Assembly (NCBI GenBank): GCA_034696485.1
Contig: JAQIWT010000351.1
Location: forward strand, 1-22,693
Direction: 5' to 3'
Length of the DNA stretch: 22,693 bases
Source of the DNA: Isohypsibius dastychi
Lineage: Eukaryota; Tardigrada; Eutardigrada; Parachela; Isohypsibiidae
The notes under the pieces are model-generated. The model saw nothing but the letters and a program-made list of their open reading frames with translations. It was not told where the DNA came from and made no database searches. The translations under genes were made by a program, and so were the position numbers. Shown here piece by piece: positions 1-9,614 of this stretch; positions within the stretch are counted from its first letter, which is position 1, and every line of letters starts with the position of its first letter.

Positions 1-645
1 TTAGCCAGAGCTGGCTCCTGGATCTGCATCTGCTGAAGCTGCTGCTGAACTTCAGCGACCGGAAGTGGCTGGACAATAACCGGTGGAGCCGGCTGAACCT
101 ACGATCAAACCATAATAATTCCAAGTTTTCAAGAGATGCTTTTCCAAGGCCATAAACGTGAAAAGTCACAACGAATCGAAGCCAAGCATTTTAAACATTT
201 GAGCAATCCACGGACCTAGGTCACCGACACGATAAACGCTTCAAATCAAACAAGTGAACTTCTCAATTAGGCTGTTCTTACAAAAGAAACTGTAAATGTG
301 GCAAGATAACACTTTACGATGAGTTTGATATACCTGTGAAACTGCAGGAGCAACTTGTGGAGCGATCGTTACTGCGGTTTCTTCTTGAACAACTTGACGA
401 CGACGAGCACCTCGACCAACAGCATGAGTTAGAGAGGTTTCAGCTGGAGCAGCAACAGGAGCAGCTGTTGAAGCGCTGACGGAGGATGGTACAAAAAGTC
501 CACGTCCTCGTCCAACTGGCGTACTTGAGACGATTGTGGGTACAATGGTCTCCTGCGCTGGTGTCAATGGCGGAGCAGTTGCTGCAGGTATGACCCCTCT
601 TCCAATCCCTCTTCCAATCCCTCTTCCAAGGCCTCTGCCCTCCAT
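1..645 (-). CDS. RG-rich N-terminus of an unidentified protein (Argonaute/Piwi-like candidate), 3' part outside window
   Basis: Two exons read leftwards: 645-334 (104 codons, ending in phase 0 before GTATATC) and 98-1, joined across an intron at 99-333 whose acceptor is TCGTAG. The N-terminus carries four evenly spaced GRG tripeptides in its first 17 residues, then VGRGRG and VGRGARRR patches, followed by Pro/Ala/Val/Gln-rich low-complexity sequence. The frame is open to the window edge. The start at 645 is preferred over an in-frame ATG at 729, because a TTTGCAG acceptor lies just upstream of 645; this fits a 5'-UTR intron or a trans-splice site. RG/GRG-rich N-termini that are arginine-methylated are typical of Piwi and some Argonaute proteins, but also of many RNA-binding proteins, and no PAZ or PIWI sequence is visible here. 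Coding status is fairly secure; identity is a guess. Confidence 0.55.
602..634. repeat. 12-bp tandem repeat coding for GIGR units
   Basis: The unit CTTCCAATCCCT recurs with little change through 602-634. On the minus strand it encodes the repeated Gly-Ile-Gly-Arg motif of the RG-rich protein. Such in-frame minisatellites change length easily, so repeat number may vary between individuals. Confidence 0.75.
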
Positions 646-1346
646 GATAAGCTGCAAACTGAGAAAGCTGATGAAAGTGAAACAAAACAAGAGGGCAAAG
701 TACACTGGTGGAACGGCCAAGGAACCCACCTTTTTCGTGATCTTTTCCCACTTCAGCGAACAATCCGAGGTCGAACCAGAAAACGTGGATCCTCAATCCA
801 ACTATTTCAAGGTGAAGAACTCAAAACAATCGCGGTGATGAAATATCAAGAAATAACGCTGCCATAGAACGGACTGTGCAATTTTGAACAAAAGTTTTCA
901 AAATGGAGCGACTCGTCAAAACTGGGAAATTATGTTTTCGCCGAGTTAATGATCACGGATGTGACGGCCAGTGATGAGGACCGGATTCTGTCGAGGGGGT
1001 GAAAAAATTTCTTGTCGGCAAGAGGGCCGTGGATCACGGGGGAATTTCCTCATTTTCCGCAAATCCACCACTAGAGGTCCGACCCGATTGCCAAATAAAC
1101 CTGGCGGGTGCGAGAGACTCCTGTACCTCAGGGCGTTTCACAATCGTTTAGCCAATCTCTGTTGTGGCTTTGTTGTTGTTTTCGTTCGCCTGCTTTATTT
1201 CGGTAATTTAAGAAATTCTGTATTTCTTTGCTTACGTCTGTTTTGATACACGTTATCTTTCACGACTGTATTTTAACTGTAAGTTTTTTTTAAACCCAAA
1301 CGAGTAAGGGAAGCTGTCCTTGCAGGTTTGCCGTTTTAATACAGAC
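646..1346. promoter_or_regulatory. Divergent intergenic region between the RG-rich gene and JMJD4
   Basis: About 700 bp with no convincing coding exon, lying between the starts of two divergent genes, so it should hold both promoters. Short open stretches on either strand have no support from splice sites or recognisable motifs. A TTGCAG at 1320-1325 just before the JMJD4 start and a TTTGCAG just before the minus-strand start could be 5'-UTR intron acceptors or trans-splice sites. A small perfect inverted repeat, CCGTG-gat-CACGG, lies near 1027-1040. Confidence 0.5.
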
Positions 1347-2764
1347 ATGTCTATCGCAGCCGACCGGATATCGGAACATATCTCGTACCATGAATTTTAT
1401 TTGAAATATCTTGTTGGAAACAGGCCCTGCATACTATCTTCCAAGTTCACGGGAAAATGGCCATGTCGTTTGAAGTGGATAGATCCGACTTCTTTGAAGC
1501 TGGATATCAACATATTCCGGAATTTGTACGGAGAGGAGCTAGTTCCTGTTTATAATTGTGGTTCGGATATGGACTATGGAAATTCCAGAGTTTGTTCAGA
1601 AAAGATGAACTCGTATCTTCATCGTTTCCAGTCATCCGAAAATTCTGATCAGTATCTCAAGGATTGGCATTTCCAGAGGTAATTCATGTTTCGCTCTCCC
1701 ATCTAAAATGAACCGAGTTCATCACTAACTTCAGCTTAATTTGTGATTTTTGTTTTGCGGAGAGCATCCGGGTCATCAAGCTTACGATGTTCCGGAATAC
1801 TTCACATCCGACTGGCTAAACGAATATTGCGATGAAGAATCCGCGAAGCTGACGTCACGCGATGACTACCGTTTTCTTTATCTTGGCCCGGCTGGCTCTT
1901 GGTAAGGAAAACAAAATGCCATTAATTCTGCCCATTAATTCGATTATAAGGAACTCGTTTCTGTATAGGACACCGCTCCACGAAGATGTCTTGCAATCTT
2001 TCAGCTGGTCAGCTAACATTTGTGGAGCCAAAAAGTGGATACTCTTTCCTCCTGGATCGGAAATCCGTTTAGAAGCTAACAACAAATTAATCTCGGATGT
2101 TTCGGTATTTTCATTTTTCTGTTATGGCTATGGTAGGATAATCAACAGTTTGAAATTCTTAATGTTCTCAGGATCGGGATCTGGAGCGTATTCCTCATGC
2201 TGTGATCCACCAGAAAGCCGGTGAAATAGTGTTCGTTCCTTCGCGGTGGCATCATCAAGTTTGGAATTTGGAAGAAACATTATCCATAAACCACAACTGG
2301 ATCAACGCCGCATGTATGCGGAACCTGTGGGAACTGCTTCTTTCGACCCTTGCAAAAGTCGAAAAAGAGATCTGTGACTGCCGGGACACGTTTTCGGCTT
2401 CAGAATGGGAACGTCAATGTCAGGTGCGCTAAGGGTGGGTTGACCATTCGCTTCTGTCATGATAACATATTCGCCGCAGGTGATTCTCAAAGCTGATCTG
2501 GGAATGAATTTGGAGGAATTCGCGGACATGCTGAGTACTATCGGAAGAAACCGGCTCCAAAACCCCCAAAACGACTTCGTATTAAAAGTGGATTTGAACG
2601 CATTACTTGAACTGACTAACAAATACGTTGAACGATTTCCTGACTCACTTCAATGCGAGAAACTGAAAAATCTTCATAATGATCTTACGGATCTCACGAT
2701 CAAACTTTATGGAAGTGAGTTGACTGAGCGGAACGAAACAGAATGTCCGTCAGTGATTGACTAA
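1347..2764 (+). CDS. JMJD4: JMJD4-type JmjC 2-oxoglutarate oxygenase
   Basis: Five exons (1347-1678, 1761-1901, 1969-2104, 2172-2423, 2480-2764) give 381 residues. The match to the JMJD4 family runs the whole length: an N-terminal RPCILSSKFTGKW block, LKDWHF, SDWLNEY, DYRFLYLGPAGSW, SFSWSANICGAKKW, then the C-terminal helical part. The Fe(II)-binding triad is visible: His162 and Asp164 in TPLHEDV, and the distal His in SRWHHQV (about 230-231). SINHNW follows as in the family. Human JMJD4 hydroxylates a lysine of translation release factor eRF1, so a role in translation termination is the natural inference. Exons 1 and 2 join correctly only if the first intron ends in GG rather than AG. The gene ends 119 bp from the convergent MRPL23 stop. 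Confidence 0.93.
1679..1760 (+). other. Apparent non-canonical GT-GG intron in JMJD4
   Basis: The donor after codon fragment AG is a normal GTAATT. Family-consistent reading (FQR then EHPGHQAYDV) requires exon 2 to begin at 1761, directly after TTTTGCGG. The two AG acceptors four bases further on shift the frame, as does the TTCAG within the intron. A G-for-A sequencing or assembly error at the acceptor would explain this equally well. Confidence 0.6.
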
Positions 2765-2883
2765 CCAGTAGTGATCTTACTGAACCGGAACAAGAAATAA
2801 TATGAATACACATGTTTAGCTGTACAATATTCTGCGACTTGGTTTCTTTTTTTGATACGCGTTTCCATTCCCGGCATTGATAT

Positions 2884-3654
2884 TCAAAGTGAAAACCATG
2901 TCGGAGCTCCTGCAATATCGAACTGGATTCCCCAAAAGGTCAACTAATGTAATAGCCACCCACCTGCACGATCCCAGTTCTCCATTTTCCGCTGACGCAT
3001 TTTGTCAAGTAAATCGTCAAATTCTGCATTTTCTTTTTGAAGTTCCTTCTCTTTCGCTTCAGGGAAAATATCGGGAAATTCGAACTTGTATTCCTTATCC
3101 TGAAAATACAAACTATACAGTACAGTTTCGGTCACGCTGCGCTGAGAAAAAACTGAATTAGCAATATTTCTTACCAAAAGTACATATGCTAACTTATAGT
3201 CCGGCCTCCGAAATTTGTGACCGCCACCTGGATGAACTTCTTCCTCAGCTGGAATAAAAACCCTGAATTTTACATCAATCGACCTAAGCTTGTTCGTTAA
3301 CATACGTCTCAGCACTTCCGTCCGCACATCCCGTGCGGGTACTTTGTATATATGCTTTAAATAGTTCCTCACGTCCATCGAAGTCATTCTGCAATGTGAA
3401 ACATGTACAAAAACAGAATTCCGGACGTGGAGAAAACTCACTTCATGTCAACCCTGAATGTGGCCAGATTTGGCGGAGAGTAATCCTTCGGCTTTAATAA
3501 CACCATTGTGAAATTTGGCAAAAATATCCTCAGCTGCGGTGCATTTGGTTTCCAAATCGGGTACCTGCAAGAGCAGCAAAAAAGAAATGTAAAAACTCTA
3601 TGTCCATTCCGGTGACAAACCACGGGATTTTGAGCCTTACGCTCTCGTCGCCAT
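2884..3654 (-). CDS. MRPL23: Mitochondrial large ribosomal subunit protein uL23m
   Basis: Five exons read leftwards: 3654-3641 (14 nt), 3564-3442, 3388-3175, 3099-2964 and 2909-2884, giving 170 residues. Family blocks appear in order: YPIWKPNAPQLRIFLPNF near the start, FRVDMKMTSMDVRNYL, IYKVP, RRPDYKLAYV and YKFEFPDIFPE. The short last exon supplies GAPTWFSL, matching the characteristic Pro-Ser-Trp-Phe tail of mammalian MRPL23. Without this last intron the frame would read on into a spurious tail. Introns are 76, 53, 75 and 54 nt, and the 75-nt one contains no stop. The protein binds 23S-type rRNA at the exit-tunnel side of the mitoribosome (family knowledge). It shares a divergent upstream region with ATAD3. 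Confidence 0.93.
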
Positions 3655-4096
3655 TCAGCTCACTGATCTCTAAGACAGCGGAATCAGAGTTCCAAACAAC
3701 GAAAACCTAGTTGGTCCACAACTCGCTGAACGGGATCCGCTTCCTTGATGCAAATTTCAAAATAGCCGAAAAGACAACAAAGTTGAGTTGAGGCATTTCC
3801 TAAAACGGAAGCGTAGGGGCTTGAGGCCAGCGCACGCACTTTATCTGGATTCAGGCCTCCGCCCGCCACCTTTTTGCTGCTGTGTGAAACTTAGGGGTTT
3901 GCAAAATGAGTTTGATGCGGGTGTCGACTGGCCCCTGACAAGCTGTCGCAATATGTACCAAAATCTAAAATCACAACTTTCATCTGAGGAGGAAATTATT
4001 ATATTTCTGTTTTCGACCCGGTGCGTGGAAAATCATCCATAACGGAAATTCAGAAATCCCGTGTTTATTTCTGATCGGAAAAAGCATTCCACTGAG
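3655..4096. promoter_or_regulatory. Divergent promoter region between MRPL23 and ATAD3
   Basis: 442 bp separate the two start codons, which point away from each other. No exon is recognisable inside. The span must hold the promoters and 5' UTRs of both genes, and both products act in mitochondria. AAATTCAG near 4043-4050 could be a 5' splice-leader or UTR acceptor for ATAD3. No clear TATA box was seen on either side. Confidence 0.5.
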
Positions 4097-6747
4097 ATGT
4101 CATGGCTTTTTGGTCTTCGAAAAGGCCCATCGGAAGATTCGGGATCATCTGATCAATCTGGCGCCGGTGAAGGACGTAGACCAGGAGACGGAGCTCCAGG
4201 AGGTGACGATGGGTCAGCTAAAAAGAATCAAGATGGATCTGTTGGTTCAAAGATGGATAACTACCGCTTCGACTCGGCTGCACTGGAAAGAGCAGCCAAA
4301 GCTGCTCGTGAATTGGAAGGCTCCCGTGAGTTCGATGTTGTTGTTTTAATATTTTTGGTGGTGGTGCAGGATTCATATTTTTTATCAATGTAGGAAATGC
4401 GAAAGAAGCTTTGGAAGTCACAAAAATGCACGAATTAACGCTGCAGATGGAACACCAAAAGGCCATCAAGGTTATTTATTAGCGATGCGATTATGCTGAA
4501 GCAGCTCTCGGTAAACGGATTTTTTCCAGCAATACGAAGCCCACACCGAGGAGGTTAAATTAGAGCAAATTCGAGCAGCTCATGAAGAAAAGAGGAAAAC
4601 GTTGGGAGAAGAGACCAAGCAAAACCACACGGTAAGTCATTCAGTTTCCGGAACATTTTGTTTCGGCACATTTGTTGAATATTTATGATTTTGGTTCTTT
4701 CGTGTAGCGCGCACAATATCAGGATCAGCTTGCAAGAAAAAGATATGAAGATCAGCTCGCTCAACAGGTAAACCGGCAGCCGTTTTTCCATCCGTCGATG
4801 TTCCAGTTATAACACTCGATTTTTGCAGCAACGAGTTAACGAAGACAATCTCCGAAAACAGGAAGAATCCGTCCAGAAGCAAGAAGCTCTGAAGAGAGGC
4901 ATGAATTGCTGTCTAAGTTTTGTGGAATATGTTTTCACCATCTCTATTTATGTAGCGACTATTGAACACGAACTAGAGCTTCGCGAAAAGCACGACATTA
5001 AAAGAGCGGAAGCAGAAGCCAGGGCGAAAGCAAAAGCCGAACGTGAAAATCGTGACTTGATTTTGGAAAAGATCAGAGTTCAGTCAGCAGAAAATCGTAT
5101 GACTACCTTGGAATCCATTAAGTAAGCCGTTCGCTCAGTCATTATCTTGACGTTGCTGGAAATATTCATCGTAGAACTGCTGGTTCGATTGTGGGAGCTG
5201 GTTTAAATGCCTTTATTTCGGATTGGGACAAAGTTACTGCGGCCGTACGTAATTATCGTTTGCTGAATACCTGAAGTCGTTGCAAATTGCAGGTCTTTAG
5301 GCCGGCGGATTGACGCTCGTCGCTCTTGGCGTTTATGCTGCTAAGATGGGAACTGGAGTAACGGCTCGGTATGTGGAATCGCGTCTCGGAAAGCCCTCTC
5401 TTGTTCGTGAGACTTCCCGACTCACTTTATTCGAGACGTTGCGACATCCTGTAAAAGTAAGTCCAGAGAATTTGTGGGAGCTTCAAATGATTAACTTGGA
5501 TTTTGTCGTGTAGAACATTCGTAGATTATTCAGCAAGCCAGCTGACGCTTTGCAGGGAGTTGTTTTAAAGGTAGTTGACCTTCTAGTTTGTGTCGTATGT
5601 TTTGTTACCGGGTTATCATCCACAGCCGGATCTTGAAGCCAGGCTCCGTGATATTGCCATTACTACAAGGCACACTAAAAAGAACAACGGGTTTTATCGT
5701 AATTTATTGATGTATGGACCACCAGGAACTGGTAAAACACTGTTTGCAAAGGTAAGCAATTGTAATTATGCTGAGTTGTAAACATCATGTTATGTTTTTC
5801 TCAGAAATTGGCTTACCATTCTGGAATGGATTTCGCTATAATGACTGGTGGTGATGTTGCCCCGATGGGTAGAGCCGGTGTGACAGCCATGCATAAATCA
5901 TTCGACTGGGCGAACACTAGTCGTAAAGGGTTAGTTTCCGGTTAATAAATGTGGTGACATATTCTCTTCTAAGGTTATTCGTCTAGATTGCTGCTTTTTG
6001 TTGATGAAGCGGATGCCTTCTTGCGGAAACGAAGCTCGGTATGACTGTTGTATTGATTGACTATTATTCGCTCGTAACCTTTGCGTTTTCTAGGAAATTA
6101 TCAGTGAAGACCTCCGAGCTGTCATTAACGCTTTCCTGTATCGAACCGGTGAACAATCGAAAAAGTGCGGACTTTTGCTCTTCTAATTTTCGTCGATTTT
6201 GTACAGTTCTGTTTTCGCAGATTCATGCTTGTCCTTGCCAGCAACCAACCTGAACAGCTTGATTGGGCCATTAACGATCGTTTAGACGAAATGGTCGAGT
6301 TTGATCTGCCAGGACGAGAAGAACGCGAGCGGATGGTCCGTCTTTATTTTGAGGAGTTTGTCCTTAAGCCTGCTTCCCAAGGCCTGAAACGGCTCAAAGT
6401 CGAACAGTTTGATTATGGAGCGAAATGTACAGAAATCGCTGCAAAAACAAGCGGTTTATCTGGCCGTGAAATTGCCAAATTGGGTGTCTCCTGGCAGGTG
6501 GGTTGTTATGACGTTCATCGGAATGTTTATGTTTTCAAAAGCGCTATATTTTCAGGCCAGCGCATATGCTTCAGAAGATGGTGTTTTGTCAGAGAAAATG
6601 GTTGATGCCAGGGTCGACGATGTTTTGAAACAGCATAAGCAAAAGGTTACATGGAGGGAAGAAGATGAGCAACAGTATAGAAGGAGCTCCGGTGATAGCG
6701 AAAGTGCAAAGAATGCCATTCGGGAGAACATATCTCAAGAACGGTAG
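4097..6747 (+). CDS. ATAD3: ATAD3-family mitochondrial AAA+ ATPase
   Basis: Fifteen exons (4097-4325, 4394-4470, 4530-4631, 4708-4767, 4829-4898, 4956-5121, 5175-5244, 5301-5456, 5514-5570, 5626-5751, 5805-5929, 5987-6038, 6094-6164, 6221-6497, 6556-6747) give 609 residues. Order of parts: acidic Gly/Ser-rich N-terminus, [17 protein letters not shown], a long charged coiled coil (about 60-250), a hydrophobic segment around [25 protein letters not shown], then the AAA+ core. Walker A is GPPGTGKT (360-367), Walker [10 protein letters not shown] (about 414-422), and sensor-type LASNQPEQ and SGREIAKL follow. ATAD3 spans the inner mitochondrial membrane and supports nucleoid organisation, cristae and sterol handling (family knowledge). 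All introns but one are GT-AG of 53-76 nt; intron 5 (4899-4955) is GC-AG. Confidence 0.97.
4899..4955 (+). other. GC-AG intron of ATAD3, 57 nt and free of stops
   Basis: The family reading KRA-TIEHEL requires splicing from AAGAGAG|GCATGA to TTATGTAG|CGACT. The intron starts with GC. It is exactly 19 codons long with no in-frame stop, so its retention would insert a hydrophobic 19-residue segment into the coiled coil without breaking the frame. Confidence 0.85.
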
Positions 6748-7199
6748 TTTCTCTTCCTTGATCTTTTATCCTCTTTTGGTGTGACCTTTTGAAGTATTTG
6801 TAAGAACCTTGTGGTCCGCCGTTGTTTTACGTTTTATTCAAGGTTTGACTGGCGGTTTGAGTTTTTGTGGTGATATCACGAAACTATCGAGTGAAAATTG
6901 CTCAGTTTAATAGTTGAAATGAACGATACACTTCAGTACTGCAGTTACGGAAATTAGCTTTATTATACGAATCAGCTAATTGACTAGGAAAGCTTCGTTT
7001 TTGGGGTTCAACATAAGCACACATCTCGAAACTTCTCTCACCGAAAAACTGCACAAGATCAGCATGCGTAGAATGGTGAAAACTGGGGAGCCTGTATGTA
7101 TGGCTTTCGACGAATATTTGATATACACGATCTTACAGAAGTTCTGCTACAGATTTCCTCTGGATGATCCGATACTTTCGTGATTGATCGGCTTGACGA
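6748..7199. other. Shared 3' flank of ATAD3 and synaptobrevin
   Basis: 452 bp between two convergent stop codons. I see no coding exon; open stretches here are short and lack family features. On the minus strand AATAAA lies at 6838-6833, a plausible poly(A) signal for synaptobrevin about 360 nt after its stop. No clean AATAAA was found for ATAD3 on the plus strand. Confidence 0.5.
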
Positions 7200-7895
7200 T
7201 CAAGCGGTTGCCCACACTAAAATCATTCAGGACCTGTTGGAATCTTCTTTTTACATGGAAAGGAGCTCTTACCGATTATAATGATTAGGATAACGAGAAA
7301 GATCCCCACAAGGACCGCCATCATCTGTAATAACATGGCTTGCACATCAATCAGGTAAGAAATTCAACATCTTGAAATAAAAGCATGTTTTTTGGTGACA
7401 GTTCTGGTGTGATCTCGGTATGCCGCGCTCTCGGAAGTTAGGCATTTTGTATATTTCCAAAGTATTCTGAACTGAAAAAATTGTCTAGACAGGAAGTTAT
7501 TTCTACTGACCTTCAAATTTTTCCACCAGTATTTCCGCTTAAGCTTTCCGGCGCTGGTCTCGAACTGAGCAGCACCCTGCTGTAGGGCATCTGGATATAA
7601 TCAAAATTCAGGCATGAGGGGCCAAGTGTAGGGTTCGCTATAACCTTTTACCTGCACGGTCATCCAGTTCTGACAATTTCTGATCTCTCTCTAAAACCTT
7701 GTCGACATTGACTCTCATGATGTCGACAACCTAGAGGATATTTATGAATGAATTGCAGGACTTTTAAACACCTGCGGAGCTTACTTCGTCCACTTGTGCT
7801 TGCGTTTGTTGTAATCTTTTGTTTTGGGTGTAAGGGGCTCTTGGGGGTGGACCTGGTCGGCCATCGGGACCCGTTGGTCCAGATTGACTTGGCAT
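7200..7895 (-). CDS. Synaptobrevin / VAMP (neuronal-type R-SNARE)
   Basis: Five exons read leftwards: 7895-7785, 7730-7652, 7590-7511, 7324-7273 and 7216-7200, giving 112 residues. A short Pro/Gly-rich N-terminus is followed by a near-perfect R-SNARE motif ([13 protein letters not shown], then [14 protein letters not shown], with zero-layer Arg52). Next come [13 protein letters not shown] and a C-terminal transmembrane anchor ending IIIIVWATA. The last coding exon is only 17 nt. The product is the vesicle SNARE that pairs with syntaxin and SNAP-25 to drive exocytosis of synaptic and secretory vesicles (family knowledge). A TTTGCAG acceptor lies four bases before the ATG, suggesting a 5'-UTR intron or trans-splicing. 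The tandem paralogue lies 1,075 bp upstream on the same strand. Confidence 0.97.
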
Positions 7896-8970
7896 AGACC
7901 TGCAAATTATAGAGCTTTAGTTGGCTGCAATATTTTGAAGGGATTCGTAAACTGTGATATCGAATTTCTCAGGGACTCACATGATTGTTACTCTTGAAGA
8001 CGATCTAAAGTGATCTCGTTAATAAGCCTTTTGTATTGTCCAGAGTCTGCAAGAACATATGGTTTGAAGAACGGTTTGCTTCTTCACGGAAACATGATAA
8101 TTTGTAGCTGACCTTTCTCGCTTCTTTGGATGGAAGATGGTTGGCTGTAATGCACCGTGCCAGAGATGGACGGCTTTGCAGAATACCAGCAACTTCTCGG
8201 CGACTTGAAGTGATATTGTTGCAGATGATTATGTTATAATAAGGAATGACGAGAAGTGTAACGTGGGAATTAATGAGAAAAAATCTCCTTGTCAGAAACT
8301 TGGCCCATCTGGTATCTCCAGCATTCACAGCTTTACACCACACGCCCGTTAGTCGCCCAGTTGGCAGAAAGGGAAGTTGCTTATTCAATAGCAGACTGAC
8401 TTTCCGGTCGATCATTCCACGTGATATCTCTGGAGCATGCGTCAAATTCCTGTTTCCTCTTAGCCCAGCCTGAAGAAGGCATTCCCCTGTCAGGGCATTA
8501 TCCAGAGGAGACAAATTCTACAGTCTTCACCACAAATCTGGTTCATCTCACTTTGATTACCAAGGTGTGGTCGGCCTGGTTCCGGAAACGGGATGATTCA
8601 CCTTTTTTCTAACATTGTGTTCCATTTACGAGAAACTATTACTTGAACCTCTCCAATAAAAACGTACAATGCACTCAATAGCAACGGGATGTCTGTCAGG
8701 GCTGCGAGTGGGGATACTACTTTTCTGCGCAAAAATTCCCGCTTTCTTACAACATCACTTTGAGATTAATTTGTCTTGAATTAGTAGATGAGCAGACGAA
8801 TACTTTCACGAATTAACTGATATACAGTGTTATATTAGCGCGTGCCTGGCCTAGAAAAGTGAAGTTTTTCGAAGTTTATATGGACATTTTGGATCTTATG
8901 ATCTCAAATCCAGAGACAAAGCATATAATGAATACGAATTTACATATAAGGAACAGCGGATTGTGAGGGG
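7896..8970. other. Intergenic region between the two R-SNARE genes
   Basis: About 1.07 kb without a gene I can support. It should include the synaptobrevin promoter and the 3' UTR of the anchorless paralogue. One long minus-strand open frame (8514-8005, 169 codons) begins without an ATG, has no family resemblance and no matching splice sites; it is discussed under findings. Confidence 0.4.
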
Positions 8971-9422
8971 TCAGTGCTTCTGTTGAGCAGCTATGTTTTC
9001 CGACTTGGCTTCCAGTTCAGCTGCATCGTGTTTTTGAGTTTCTGGAATCGAAAAAGTTTATAATTCTTATTCGCCAACTAGAGCATTCTAAGACACTCAG
9101 ATAAATGTATTTGCAGCGAGTTTTGTTACCTATTCGATGGTGAAGCTCTTCCAGTTTATGTCCCCTTTCCTGGACCTTGATTTCGTTGTCGTGAAGGATT
9201 TCGGCCACCTGAATATTCATCACCAATTTTCGATTTCAAATTTCACAATGACATTTGTGTATAATACAGAGAGAAGCGACATGATTAACGATTATAAATG
9301 TTACACATTGACAGAATATAATATCAGGGTAGCCTCACCTGCTTCAGCTGGGCTTCGGCTTCGTGCAGGGTTTCTTCCAAATTATGATGCTGACCTTTTG
9401 GATGGGTATGTTGGGATGCCAT
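8971..9422 (-). CDS. Anchorless R-SNARE paralogue of synaptobrevin
   Basis: Three exons read leftwards: 9422-9339, 9208-9130 and 9041-8971, giving 77 residues. After a His-rich start (MASQHTHPKGQHH) comes a divergent R-SNARE heptad region: AEAQLKQVAEILHDNEIKV, then QERGHKLEELHHRI. The Arg aligns with the synaptobrevin zero layer. The two introns fall at exactly the same positions and phases as introns 1 and 2 of the neighbouring synaptobrevin (phase 0 after the QVDE-equivalent, phase 1 in the DDRAD-equivalent), and the middle exon is 79 nt in both. The frame stops after AAQQKH, just where the paralogue has LKRKYWW, so juxtamembrane and transmembrane parts are missing. A TTTCAG about 40 nt upstream of the ATG is a possible 5' splice acceptor. 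It is either an intact soluble SNARE-like protein or an early pseudogene; the frame and all splice sites are intact. Confidence 0.8.
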
Positions 9423-9614
9423 TCCGCTCTTTGTTGATCACTTTGTGGATGGTACTGAAACTGAAAGTATTGCCTAGCTTTACTGGTGTTTCAGCGGAAA
9501 CTAACCAACCTTGGTTTAGGAAGAACAACTGGCGAACGCTCGGAAGAGTAGGATAGAAATATTTATTACAACTGTTTCAGAATTAATTCACTTGGATCTC
9601 TCATCACCGAATCG

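Noticed and set aside
241-729. Upstream in-frame start at 729 for the RG-rich protein, giving a hydrophobic leader
   Set aside because: A TTTGCAG acceptor directly before the ATG at 645 and the intron-like upstream sequence suggest the leader is untranslated.
2944-3441. Continuous minus-strand frame of 165 codons over MRPL23 exons 3-4
   Set aside because: It reads through two introns. Splicing gives the family-like sequence and a tail ending in PTWFSL, whereas the read-through adds unrelated residues.
8005-8514. 169-codon minus-strand open frame between the R-SNARE genes
   Set aside because: It has no ATG at its beginning, no domain, no signal peptide and no matched splice sites. It may be chance.
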